Source: Filimonas sp.
Lineage (GTDB): Bacteria; Bacteroidota; Bacteroidia; Chitinophagales; Chitinophagaceae
Assembly: GCA_017306865.1 (NCBI GenBank)
Contig: JAFKHH010000013.1
Location: 248,001 to 312,000, forward strand
Reading direction: 5' to 3'
DNA length: 64,000 nt
Below are positions 18,296 through 25,828 of this stretch, piece after piece. The position numbers and the translations under genes are program-made. Position 1 is the stretch's first letter, and the number at the start of each line of letters is the position of its first letter. The notes below the pieces were generated by a model, which was not told the DNA's origin, searched no databases, and worked only from the letters and a program-made list of their open reading frames with translations.

Positions 18296-18493
18296 ATGAA
18301 AAGCAACGTTATGCCCTCACTTGTGCAGATAGGTGAGAATGAATTGAAACAGCTCATTAGCGAAGTAAAAGAAACAATAGCAACGGATATAAATATCAGG
18401 CAGGAAGCAAAGCCTGCAGTTTTTAGCAGTGCTGACCTATGGAACATTCGCAGAATGAGAAAATATAAAGCCGGCAGAAGATCAGCTTTATAA
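18296..18493 (+). CDS. Small basic protein of 65 residues, unknown
   Basis: A 65-residue protein with an acidic helical first half (IGENELKQLISEVKETIA) and a basic end (DLWNIRRMRKYKAGRR). I do not recognise a named family. It is supported as a gene by its own promoter, by the intrinsic terminator 42 bases after the stop, and by clear two-part composition; a nucleic-acid-binding role would suit the basic tail but is a guess. It stands alone between the divergent phosphatase gene and the convergent etf operon. An in-frame second ATG at 18311 could also be used. Confidence 0.75.
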   Translation: MKSNVMPSLVQIGENELKQLISEVKETIATDINIRQEAKPAVFSSADLWNIRRMRKYKAGRRSAL

Positions 18494-18535
18494 AAATTGA
18501 TAGTTTAAGTATAAACTATATTCAAAATGAGTTAC

Positions 18536-18569
18536 AAAGCTCTTGCGAAAGCAGGGGCTTTTGTATTTT
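18536..18569 (+). terminator. Terminator with GAAA tetraloop
   Basis: Eleven-pair stem AAAGCTCTTGC (18536-18546) with GCAGGGGCTTT (18551-18561), two G-U pairs, GAAA loop, then TTGTATTTT. It ends the 65-residue gene. Confidence 0.85.
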
Positions 18570-18573
18570 AAGG

Positions 18574-18683
18574 AATTTGAAATTTGATATTTAAGATGAG
18601 CAAATTGTTTAATTGTTATATGGTTAAATTGTTTGGTAATATTCCCGCAAATCATTTCAAATCTCAAATCTCAAATTTCAAAT
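18574..18683. repeat. Family A inverted repeat enclosing family B words
   Basis: Left arm GAATTTGAAATTTGATATTT (from 18573) and right arm ATTTCAAATCTCAAATCTCA (from 18654) enclose a family B segment TTGTTTAATTGTTATATGG (about 18605-18624). It lies between convergent genes. Confidence 0.8.
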
Positions 18684-18687
18684 AAAA

Positions 18688-18714
18688 AAACGCGCATCTG
18701 AAAAATGCGCGTTT
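18688..18714. terminator. etf operon terminator
   Basis: Arms AAACGCGCAT (18688-18697) and ATGCGCGTTT (18705-18714) around a 7-base loop, preceded by an A-run that becomes a T-run on the minus strand. It ends etfB-etfA transcription. Confidence 0.9.
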
Positions 18715-18749
18715 CAACAATATATCAATAAAACAATTTAACAATAATC

Positions 18750-19709
18750 TTACCCTTTTATCTTCTTAATCTCTTCTGTCAGCTTAGGTAATATTTCAAA
18801 CGCATCACCTACAATACCGTAATCTGCTGCTTTGAAGAAAGGCGCTTCCGGATCTTTGTTGATCACAACAATCACTTTACTCCTGTTTACACCAGCCAAA
18901 TGCTGAATAGCGCCGGAGATACCAACTGCTATGTACAAGTTAGGAGCAACCTGTACGCCAGTCTGGCCTACGTGCTCGTGGTGTGGACGCCAGTGTGCAT
19001 CAGCTACCGGACGGCTACAAGCCATAGCAGCATGTAATGCATGTCCTAAGTCTTCCAGTATGCCCCAGTTCTCAGGCCCTTTCAAACCACGGCCACCGCT
19101 CACTACAATTTCCGCTTCTGTTAAAGGCACTTCACCACTTACCTTGTTTACAGCAGTTACTTTTACTTTAGCTGCGTCAGGCGTTATGCTCAGTTGATTA
19201 ACTGTTGCAGCACCTTCACCCGCAGTTATTTTATAACTGTTAGGGTTCAGCGAAATGATCTTTATAGGAGAAGTGATATTTACATTAGCGAAAGCCTTAC
19301 CGCTGAATACCGTTTTCTTTACTACAAAACCATTGCTTGTATCTGGCAGACTAATAGCACCGGCAACAAGGCCTGCTTTCAATCTTGCAGATACACGGGC
19401 AGCAACAGCTTTGCCTGTCTGGTTGTGGGAGAATACGATTACAGTAGCGCCTGTTGCTGTAGCTGCTTCGGCTATTGCTTTAGCATATACTTGTGCATCC
19501 AGGTTATTCAAAGCTTCGTTGCTCACCTGGTTTACTTTGCTGATACCATATTTACCTAAGGCAGCGAGGTCTTCAGTAACAGTACCCAATAGCAAACCTT
19601 CAGCAGCAACGCCTAATTGTTTTGCAAGGTCAGCGCCATATGTCAATGCCTCCAGGGAAGCTTTTTTAACGTGGCCATCAGCGTGATCTATAAATATTAA
19701 AACAGACAT
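18750..19709 (-). CDS. etfA: Electron transfer flavoprotein, alpha subunit
   Basis: A 319-residue FAD-binding subunit that, with EtfB, carries electrons from acyl-CoA dehydrogenases to the quinone pool. The N-terminal ETF domain has FIDHADGHVKKASLEALTYG; the C-terminal FAD domain has SGGRGLKGPENW (about 208-219), VAPNLYIAVGISGAIQHLAG (about 257-276) and INKDPEAPFFKAADYGIVGD, all diagnostic for EtfA. Length is normal. It follows etfB with a 96-base gap that holds a family A repeat, and is followed by an intrinsic terminator. Confidence 0.98.
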   Translation of the reverse strand: MSVLIFIDHADGHVKKASLEALTYGADLAKQLGVAAEGLLLGTVTEDLAALGKYGISKVNQVSNEALNNLDAQVYAKAIAEAATATGATVIVFSHNQTGKAVAARVSARLKAGLVAGAISLPDTSNGFVVKKTVFSGKAFANVNITSPIKIISLNPNSYKITAGEGAATVNQLSITPDAAKVKVTAVNKVSGEVPLTEAEIVVSGGRGLKGPENWGILEDLGHALHAAMACSRPVADAHWRPHHEHVGQTGVQVAPNLYIAVGISGAIQHLAGVNRSKVIVVINKDPEAPFFKAADYGIVGDAFEILPKLTEEIKKIKG

Positions 19710-19718
19710 TTTAGTTTA

Positions 19719-19807
19719 ATTTGAGAATTTGAAAATGTATGAATTTGAAAATGTGGAGATGAATGAATTGAAAATAATTTCAAATCTCAGATCTCAAATT
19801 TCAAATT
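19719..19807. repeat. Family A inverted repeat inside the etf operon
   Basis: Arms AATTTGAGAATTTGAAA (19719-19735) and its near complement (19777-19807) with about 40 bases between, in the gap between etfB and etfA. The right arm runs into the etfB stop codon. Because the genes form one operon, the repeat is unlikely to be a terminator. Confidence 0.85.
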
Positions 19808-20549
19808 AAATAACTTTTGCTTCTTCGTGCAGTAAGCGAACCAGCTCAGCTACATTGTCCGCAGGAACCAGTTTAACACCTGCTTTAGCCGGTGGTAGTT
19901 CAAAGCTTACAACACTGGTTAAAGCATCTACTGCAACCGGTTCAACCACTTTCAATGGTTTAGTACGTGCAGCCATAATACCGCGCATATTAGGAATGCG
20001 TTGCTCCGCCACACCCTTCTGGCAGCTTACTACTGCAGGCAGTGCAACCTCGTTTACCTCTTCGCCACCTTCGATCTCACGGGTTACAGTTGCTGTAGTA
20101 CCGTTCAGTTCAAATTTAGTTGCAAGCGATACATAAGGTGCATCCAGTAATTCAGCTACCATACCGCCGATAGAAGAGCCGTTATAGTCAATAGTTTCTT
20201 TACCTGTAAATACCAGATCGTACCCGCCGTCTTTTGCTACTGCTGCTATTTGCGAAGCAATATAAAAACTGTCATTGCTGTCTGCGTTGATACGGATCGC
20301 CTCATCACCACCTAAAGCCAGCGCTTTACGGATAATGGGTTCAGCGTCGGCACCGCCCACTGTTACCATGTGAAGGGTAATGGACGCATTTTTTTCTTTT
20401 AACTCGATAGCACGAACAAGTGCATACCATTCATCGTACGGATTAATGATCCATTGAACACCTGCATCGTCGAATTTTGCATTGCCGTCTTTAAAAGCAA
20501 TCTTAGACGTAGTGTCCGGCGTTTTACTAACGCATACTAATATCTTCAT
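19806..20549 (-). CDS. etfB: Electron transfer flavoprotein, beta subunit
   Basis: A 247-residue AMP-binding subunit of the electron transfer flavoprotein. Diagnostic features are the start MKILVCVSKTPDT, VQWIINPYDEWYALVRAIELKE, the AMP-site region DLVFTGKETIDYNGSSIGG (about 123-141) and VSCQKGVAEQRIPNMRGIMAA. The beta-oxidation partner genes are not in this window. A minus-strand -7 box TACTTTTGC sits at 20641-20649 across the divergent gap, giving a leader of about 85 bases. First gene of etfB-etfA. Confidence 0.98.
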   Translation of the reverse strand: MKILVCVSKTPDTTSKIAFKDGNAKFDDAGVQWIINPYDEWYALVRAIELKEKNASITLHMVTVGGADAEPIIRKALALGGDEAIRINADSNDSFYIASQIAAVAKDGGYDLVFTGKETIDYNGSSIGGMVAELLDAPYVSLATKFELNGTTATVTREIEGGEEVNEVALPAVVSCQKGVAEQRIPNMRGIMAARTKPLKVVEPVAVDALTSVVSFELPPAKAGVKLVPADNVAELVRLLHEEAKVI

Positions 20550-20640
20550 ATAACACTATTTTTGAACTTCGAATGGCGTAAATATACAACAGAAAATAAG
20601 TTGTTTATGCAACCATTTGTAAAATTTTACTAATTCGATC

Positions 20641-20649
20641 GCAAAAGTA
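20641..20649 (-). promoter_or_regulatory. -7 box, probable etfBA promoter
   Basis: Minus-strand TACTTTTGC matches TAnnTTTG. It lies immediately before the divergent TPR gene start, so regulation of the two directions may interfere. Confidence 0.5.
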
Positions 20650-20650
20650 C

Positions 20651-20962
20651 ATGGATAGAATAGCACAGATACATCAAATGTTGGAAAAAAATCCAAAAGA
20701 TAACTTTCTTCGCCACGCCCTGGCACTTGAATACATAAAAACCGGCGATGATAGCACAGCCAGGGAGCTGTTTGAGGCCATTTTAAATGAATTTCCCGAT
20801 TATGTAGGTTCGTATTATCACCTGGCAAAATTGCTGGAACGTACTGGGGAAACAGAGAAAGCCATCCAATGGTATGAAAAGGGCATGGATGTTGCCAAAA
20901 AAGCCGGCGACAGGCACGCGTATAGTGAGTTGCAGGGAGCGTATGAAGATTTAACAACTTAA
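20651..20962 (+). CDS. Tetratricopeptide repeat protein
   Basis: A 103-residue soluble protein made of two TPR units and a capping helix: FLRHALALEYIKTGDDSTARELFEAILNEFP (about 16-46) and VGSYYHLAKLLERTGETEKAIQWYEKGMDVAKK (about 49-81). TPRs are protein-binding scaffolds, and nothing indicates the partner. A similar short TPR protein is common in Chitinophagaceae. It begins two bases after the minus-strand -7 box of etfB and is followed, after a family A repeat, by an outer-membrane protein gene on the same strand. Confidence 0.88.
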   Translation: MDRIAQIHQMLEKNPKDNFLRHALALEYIKTGDDSTARELFEAILNEFPDYVGSYYHLAKLLERTGETEKAIQWYEKGMDVAKKAGDRHAYSELQGAYEDLTT

Positions 20963-21017
20963 TTTGAAATTTAAGATTTGAAATTGATTGGTGCAGAGTT
21001 ATCTCAAATTTCAAATT
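20961..21017. repeat. Family A inverted repeat
   Basis: Left arm AATTTGAAATTTAAGATTTG (from 20961, overlapping the stop of the TPR gene) and right arm ATCTCAAATTTCAAATT (21001-21017), in the same-strand junction between the TPR gene and the barrel gene. Confidence 0.8.
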
Positions 21018-21036
21018 GGCCTTTGAACTTTTTTTC

Positions 21037-22188
21037 ATGAAATATAAACACCTCGTCTTTTTGTCCCTGTTATTGACTGTTGCAATGCAGGATACAAAAG
21101 CGCAAGATTCTACTACAGTAAAAACAACAAAAAAGGGGCATTGGTGGCATCCTGATTCCCTGGTTAACCGAAAATTGAACTTTCTTCCTATCCCTGCTGC
21201 AAGCATCAGCCCGGAAACGGGATTGAGGGCGGGGTTGGTGCTCGAGTACTTTTTTAATGCTGCGGGACACCGGAAGGATTCTTTTCCTAAAACGCGTGAT
21301 TCATACGCATATCTCGAAGGCATGTATTCTACCCGCAAACAGGTATTGGTAGAATCTTTTGGACTCATGTACACACCCGGTGAGAAATACCAGATCCGCA
21401 ATAGGGTAGGTTATGTAGATAACAATGAACGGCTTTGGGGATTTGGTAACCAGACCGTAGGGAATAAGGATTATGAAAAAGTACGTTATTCCCGCTGGTA
21501 TTTACAAACGGCGGCAACAAGGCAAATAAAAAACCAATTTTTTGTCGGGCTGAACGTAAATGTCAGCTACACCTATAATATAGACGAGACTATAAAGGAT
21601 ACGAACTTTCTTGCAGGCCAGCCGGGCGAAACAGGCAGCCGCGTAATTGGTCTTGGCCCTACGATCATCTGGGATAAACGCGACCATGTATTAAATCCAC
21701 ATCATGGCTGGTACGGGGAAGCAGGCATTACTTATCATACACATGCGTTTGGCAGCAATTATAATTACACCTTGTATTTTGCTGATGTAAGAAAATATTT
21801 CCCTTTTCATGACAATAGTGTATTGGCCATGCAGGGTTATGCAGAACTGACGAATGGTACTGTGCCCTGGCGCGAGCAGTCCCGCATGGGGAATGCAACC
21901 ATCATGCGTGGCTATTTTGCCGGCAGGTACCGTGATAATCAATATGCTGCGGCGCAGGTAGAATATAGAAAGCCGGTACACCGGCTCTTTACATTGGCTG
22001 CATTTGTATCTGCCGGGCAGGTTCAGCATAATATAGATGAGTTTAACCTAAGTGATATGCGTGCAGCGGGTGGCCTTGGTGTGCGTGTAATGGCTAATAA
22101 AGCCAAAAACATTTATCTCCGCTTCGATTTCGCCGCTTCTACAGACCGCACAACGGGATTCTACTTTAAAGTGGGAGAGGCGTTTTAG
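21037..22188 (+). CDS. BamA/TamA-type outer-membrane barrel protein
   Basis: A 383-residue exported protein with signal peptide ending near MQDTKAQ and a C-terminal surface-antigen (Omp85-type) barrel: LGPTIIWDKRDHVLNPHHGWYGEAG (about 208-232) is the typical bacterial-surface-antigen repeat, and GLGVRVMANKAKNIYLRFDFAAS near the end with terminal Phe is the barrel closing signal. No POTRA domain precedes it, so it is a short barrel-only member rather than BamA itself; such proteins are usually annotated as surface antigens of unknown role. The ATG at 21037 is chosen because it opens directly onto the signal peptide. Confidence 0.85.
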   Translation: MKYKHLVFLSLLLTVAMQDTKAQDSTTVKTTKKGHWWHPDSLVNRKLNFLPIPAASISPETGLRAGLVLEYFFNAAGHRKDSFPKTRDSYAYLEGMYSTRKQVLVESFGLMYTPGEKYQIRNRVGYVDNNERLWGFGNQTVGNKDYEKVRYSRWYLQTAATRQIKNQFFVGLNVNVSYTYNIDETIKDTNFLAGQPGETGSRVIGLGPTIIWDKRDHVLNPHHGWYGEAGITYHTHAFGSNYNYTLYFADVRKYFPFHDNSVLAMQGYAELTNGTVPWREQSRMGNATIMRGYFAGRYRDNQYAAAQVEYRKPVHRLFTLAAFVSAGQVQHNIDEFNLSDMRAAGGLGVRVMANKAKNIYLRFDFAASTDRTTGFYFKVGEAF

Positions 22189-22720
22189 AATATAGAACAA
22201 GGAACAAAGAATGTAGAATGAAGAATAATGTTCAATGCTCAACACACAATGATCAATGTTCAATTGAGCGTTGAATATTGAACATTGATCATTGAAAATT
22301 TTCTTCCTTTCACCATCCGGCATTCCTTGTTCCTTGTTCGAAATTCAAAAAGGAAACCCCTGTGAAAACAGGGGTTGTACCAGTGGGGGATAATACCCTT
22401 ATGGTTCGCAAAAAGTATCTTTACAAATTGATGCACTGCACAAATGCACAGGCGCAAATTCTCCAATAAGTTGTTTGGCTAAGGTGGTTTGGAAAGCGTG
22501 AATTTAAGAGGGTGGATTGCTGATACAAATGTACAACGCATACTCATAAAATAACGTCAAAACACCCCCGCCAGGCGTAATTTAACAGGCATTTCAGCTT
22601 CCGTTTTTATAAAGAGTTCAGTAACAAAATATTTGATTCTCGATAGAAAGGTTTTATTAATCGATTTTAAGTTTTCTTTAGAGATAACTTTCGTCAATTT
22701 AGGGGTGTAAAAATTTTCGT
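22189..22720. other. Intergenic region with large nested palindrome
   Basis: No gene seen. The outer arms GAACAAGGAACAAAGAATG (22195-22213) and 22321-22339 pair with one mismatch; inside them AATGATCAATGTTCAA (22248-22263) pairs perfectly with 22278-22293, so nearly 145 bases can fold back. A hairpin AACCCCTGT-gaaa-ACAGGGGTT (22355-22376) follows. The remaining 340 bases contain no obvious gene; a -7-like TAACTTTC near 22686 may be the promoter of the next gene. Confidence 0.65.
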
Positions 22721-23539
22721 ATGAAAAGTAGTAACCTTTTTAAACATTTCGTTGTGCTTCTCTTGTTAGTGGTTGGTCTGCATGTGAGCGGGTTAGCGCA
22801 GCGTGGGTATCGTCATGGAGGCTACGGCTACCCCGGTCGTGGATATTATCCAGCCCCTTACCGCCCTTATTATGGGCAAACCGTTATAAGCATTGGCGGC
22901 CCGATTATTCCCTTTGGAGGCATTTCTTATAGGTTTTCCGGTGGTTATTTCTACAGGCCTTACGGTAGCTATTTCCAGATAGTAGCGCCGCCAATCGGCA
23001 TAAGCATTGGTGCATTGCCTTTTGGTTATTACCCGTTTGCCTTCGGCCCCAGCATGTTCTACTATTACAACGGTACTTACTACCGCCAGGACAGGGATAA
23101 ATACAAAGTGGTAGATGCGCCAATGGGAGCAGAAGTACCTTCTTTGCCTAAAGGAGCTAAGACCGTGGTGATCAACGATGAAACATTTTATGAATTGGGC
23201 GGCACTTATTACAAAGCCTTTACAAAGACAGAAGATAATAAAACCTGGTATAAAGTAGTGGGCAAGAATGGTGTTGTAAATAATTCAGCTGAGCCTCCTG
23301 CACAGCAGGCACCACCAGCAGCTCCGCAGATCGGCGATAAATATGATCAGTTGCCGGAAGGCTGCAAAGCGGTGAACATTAAAGGGCAGCAATATTACAT
23401 TTCTCCTGAAGGCATTTATCTGCAACCTATAAAGGAAAATGGCAAAACGCTGTACCAGATCGTAGGAATAGATGGTAATAACAACAATAACAATAACGCT
23501 ACTCCTCAATCGCAGGGAACGGGAAGCGTGGAAGGATAG
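22721..23539 (+). CDS. DUF6515 family exported protein
   Basis: A 272-residue secreted or periplasmic protein. A signal peptide (HFVVLLLLVVGLHVSGLAQ) is followed by a Gly/Tyr/Pro-rich stretch (about 28-50), a hydrophobic glycine-rich segment, and two copies of the DUF6515 repeat: GAEVPSLPKGAKTVVINDET, with a following YYxAF motif, around 137-175, and DKYDQLPEGCKAVNIKGQQ around 205-250. Each repeat has the form PxGxxxVxIxGxxYYxxxGxYY. The C-terminus carries an Asn run (NNNNNN) and a Gln/Ser tail. Function of the family is unknown; cell-envelope location is inferred from the signal peptide. Confidence 0.85.
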   Translation: MKSSNLFKHFVVLLLLVVGLHVSGLAQRGYRHGGYGYPGRGYYPAPYRPYYGQTVISIGGPIIPFGGISYRFSGGYFYRPYGSYFQIVAPPIGISIGALPFGYYPFAFGPSMFYYYNGTYYRQDRDKYKVVDAPMGAEVPSLPKGAKTVVINDETFYELGGTYYKAFTKTEDNKTWYKVVGKNGVVNNSAEPPAQQAPPAAPQIGDKYDQLPEGCKAVNIKGQQYYISPEGIYLQPIKENGKTLYQIVGIDGNNNNNNNATPQSQGTGSVEG

Positions 23540-23567
23540 GAAGAAAAGTATAATAGGTATATAAAGT

Positions 23568-23612
23568 AGATAGGGTATATAAAGTGACGTTTCATCTTTA
23601 TATACCCTATCT
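23568..23612. repeat. Family E 17-bp inverted repeat
   Basis: Arms AGATAGGGTATATAAAG (23568-23584) and complement (23596-23612) with an 11-base loop, between convergent genes. The same word recurs at 55895-56174. Confidence 0.85.
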
Positions 23613-23648
23613 GCTTTGTACTTAGTACCTCGTACTTTGTACTTGGTT

Positions 23649-25667
23649 TTATCTGATCAACACCGCCGTTCCTTTCTCAAATACTTTCTTCTTTGTATCG
23701 CGGTCGGTATAGCTGAATGTCCATACGTAAGTACCCGGTGGCATCTGGGAGCCATTGAGCGTGCCGTCCCATTTTTTCGTCCAGTCCCTTGTTTCAAATA
23801 CCAATTGTCCAAACCTGTTGAACACCTTAAACTCCATCTCGTCTACCTTGAAGCCATTTAGCGGGTATAGGTAATCATTCAACCCATCACCGTTTGGAGT
23901 AAAGGCCGTTGGCACAGCTACATAACAGCTCTTCATTACCTGCATCACATGTTTGGCCGTATCCTTACAGCCAATACTATTGGTTACGATCAGTTTGATT
24001 GTATAGTTCTGCGTACGTGTAACCGGTGGATAATACTGTGGCACGGGTTTTTGAACGGTGCTGATGGTATTATTTCCAAAGTCCCATTGCCAGGAAGTTA
24101 TTTTACCCAGGCTGGAATCAGCAAACACGGCCTGCTCATTCGGGCAAAGGTATTCCGGTGCGGAGAATTGTGCTTTAATAAAATTGTCCAGGTCTATTAC
24201 TTTAGAGGTAGTATCTGAACACACACCATTGCTTACAATAAGCTGAACGTTTTTAATACCAAAAACCGTGTACATGCGATACGCATTTTGTGTTTTTACT
24301 ACGGTCGTATTATCAAATGTCCATGTCCATTGGTTTACCTCATTTCTTCCATCGTGGTAAGTATAGATCGTATCTTTTTTACAATCAAGCCCAAGCTTGT
24401 AAGTAAAATCCGCAGACACCGTATCGTATGTAGTAAAATTGACAGTAGAGTTTAGCGGTGTTTCCTGTCCGCAGGCATCAATGATCGTATTGCCATCCGC
24501 GCCTTTTTGTAAATGGAGGGTATAAACGCCCTTTGTCTGGATAGGGCCGGAGAATACAATGTCGATCAGTGGGCTAGTGCCATTATTGCAATTCACCGCT
24601 GTAGCGCTTACCACTGTTACAGCAGTAGGGCCCGTTATAGCAAAATCACTACCATCGGGTGAAATGGATGCACACTTGATTGGTTTCTTAAAATAAGCGC
24701 TGATCTTAGTGGGCGCACAACCAACCGGTATAATACTGTCCAGCGGTGTAGGCTGCAATGTGAACACTGTAAATTTTACTTCCTCACCAACGGGTAGATT
24801 CGTGCTACAGTTGTCCAGCAATGTATTCTGGTCCGTTCCGTTTTGGCTTAAAATACTATACGTGCCGGCAGGTAATGGCGCGCTTAGTGTAAGTACGATC
24901 GTGTCCAGGTCAAAGCCGGTACTGCAAGATGTAGATACGGCACCAGTAATGGTTGCTACGCCGGATGATAGTGCGAAGTCAGTGCCATTTGATGCTAAAC
25001 TGCTGCACTGCATTTTTTTATTGGTGATTACAGTAACCTGCATCGCGTCACAACTGATAGAAGCCGATTTCAGGTGAGGCTTGGTTGTATCTGTAATAAT
25101 GGCAGTACCACCTCCAAATGATAAGTTGTAGCCGGATTGTGTATTGGAAAAATGGCTTATTAATAGCAAGTAGGTATGTCCTTTAGTCACAGTAGGCATT
25201 GCTGCAAACGTAGGCTTGTTTGCAGTCGGGTCGGAGCCACATTGAATAAAAGATACACCACTGGATGATGTACCGGTATTGCCATACGTACCGGCCCAGT
25301 TGGCTGTAACGATCAGTGAGGCATCGGTGTACACATCGTCCGGGTTATGCCCGGTAATATCAAATAATTGCCAGTCATAATCTTCATCGTGTATCAGCGG
25401 TTCTATCAGGAAACCGAGCGTTCCGGTTTCATATACTGTGAACTTGTACCAAAACGGATTTTTGTCTGTGCCACCATTACAGGCAGGCAAAGGAACTGTC
25501 TTGCCTCCACAAATAGGAACGGATGATTGCTTAAAAACGTTGGTGCCGCATACAGGAAAAGCGGTAGATGGATTTTGGCCCAGTTCTGTACAAACCTGTG
25601 CAAAGACTTTTTGCCCATAGGCAGTAGTCAGGAATAAAAGCAGTAAAAAGGTGTATTTCCGGAACAT
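23649..25667 (-). CDS. Secreted protein with Ig-like, PKD and T9SS type B C-terminal domains
   Basis: A 672-residue cargo of the type IX secretion system. A signal peptide (YTFLLLLFLTTAYGQKVFAQ) is followed by a CUB/pre-peptidase-like beta domain (about 20-195), two homologous Ig-like domains each with several Cys and an NGTD or DGSD motif (about 200-405), two PKD domains (the second with SSLGKITSWQWDFGN), and a gliding-motility-associated C-terminal domain: PTAFTPNGDGLNDYLYP, FNRFGQLVFETRDW, WDGTLNGSQMPPGTYVWTF. That domain directs export and attachment at the surface. No catalytic domain is seen, so an adhesin or surface role is likely. The ATG at 25667 fits a -7 box at 25684-25691. Confidence 0.93.
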   Translation of the reverse strand: MFRKYTFLLLLFLTTAYGQKVFAQVCTELGQNPSTAFPVCGTNVFKQSSVPICGGKTVPLPACNGGTDKNPFWYKFTVYETGTLGFLIEPLIHDEDYDWQLFDITGHNPDDVYTDASLIVTANWAGTYGNTGTSSSGVSFIQCGSDPTANKPTFAAMPTVTKGHTYLLLISHFSNTQSGYNLSFGGGTAIITDTTKPHLKSASISCDAMQVTVITNKKMQCSSLASNGTDFALSSGVATITGAVSTSCSTGFDLDTIVLTLSAPLPAGTYSILSQNGTDQNTLLDNCSTNLPVGEEVKFTVFTLQPTPLDSIIPVGCAPTKISAYFKKPIKCASISPDGSDFAITGPTAVTVVSATAVNCNNGTSPLIDIVFSGPIQTKGVYTLHLQKGADGNTIIDACGQETPLNSTVNFTTYDTVSADFTYKLGLDCKKDTIYTYHDGRNEVNQWTWTFDNTTVVKTQNAYRMYTVFGIKNVQLIVSNGVCSDTTSKVIDLDNFIKAQFSAPEYLCPNEQAVFADSSLGKITSWQWDFGNNTISTVQKPVPQYYPPVTRTQNYTIKLIVTNSIGCKDTAKHVMQVMKSCYVAVPTAFTPNGDGLNDYLYPLNGFKVDEMEFKVFNRFGQLVFETRDWTKKWDGTLNGSQMPPGTYVWTFSYTDRDTKKKVFEKGTAVLIR

Positions 25668-25683
25668 AACAACAAATGACGCC

Positions 25684-25691
25684 CAAAAGTA
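25684..25691 (-). promoter_or_regulatory. -7 box of the T9SS cargo gene
   Basis: Minus-strand TACTTTTG, predicted transcription start near 25677 and leader of only about 10 bases. It excludes the longer in-frame ATG at 25697. Confidence 0.55.
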
Positions 25692-25775
25692 CCGCAACGT
25701 TGCCGCCCACCCATAAAAAAAGTGCTAAATGGCAAAATGATGCAATGAATTGACGTTCGAAGCAGCGTTTCTGCC

Positions 25776-25804
25776 TTTGAAGGAGCCATTATTCCTTATA
25801 TTTG
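25776..25804 (+). promoter_or_regulatory. glnS promoter (-33 TTTG, -7 TATATTTG)
   Basis: TTTG at 25776-25779 and TATATTTG at 25797-25804 are 17 bases apart, a full match to the Bacteroidota housekeeping promoter. Transcription should start near 25811, so translation cannot begin at the in-frame TTG at 25802; the ATG at 25829 is the start. Confidence 0.75.
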
Positions 25805-25828
25805 TTCACTTTGAAATTTGATAACGGA

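Noticed and set aside
20556-21401. 281-residue open frame on the minus strand
   Set aside because: It lies across the TPR gene, a family A repeat and the start of the barrel-protein gene; its translation has repeat-derived stretches and no domain.
22260-22466. 68-residue minus-strand frame starting near 22466
   Set aside because: Half of it translates the nested palindrome; no family resemblance.
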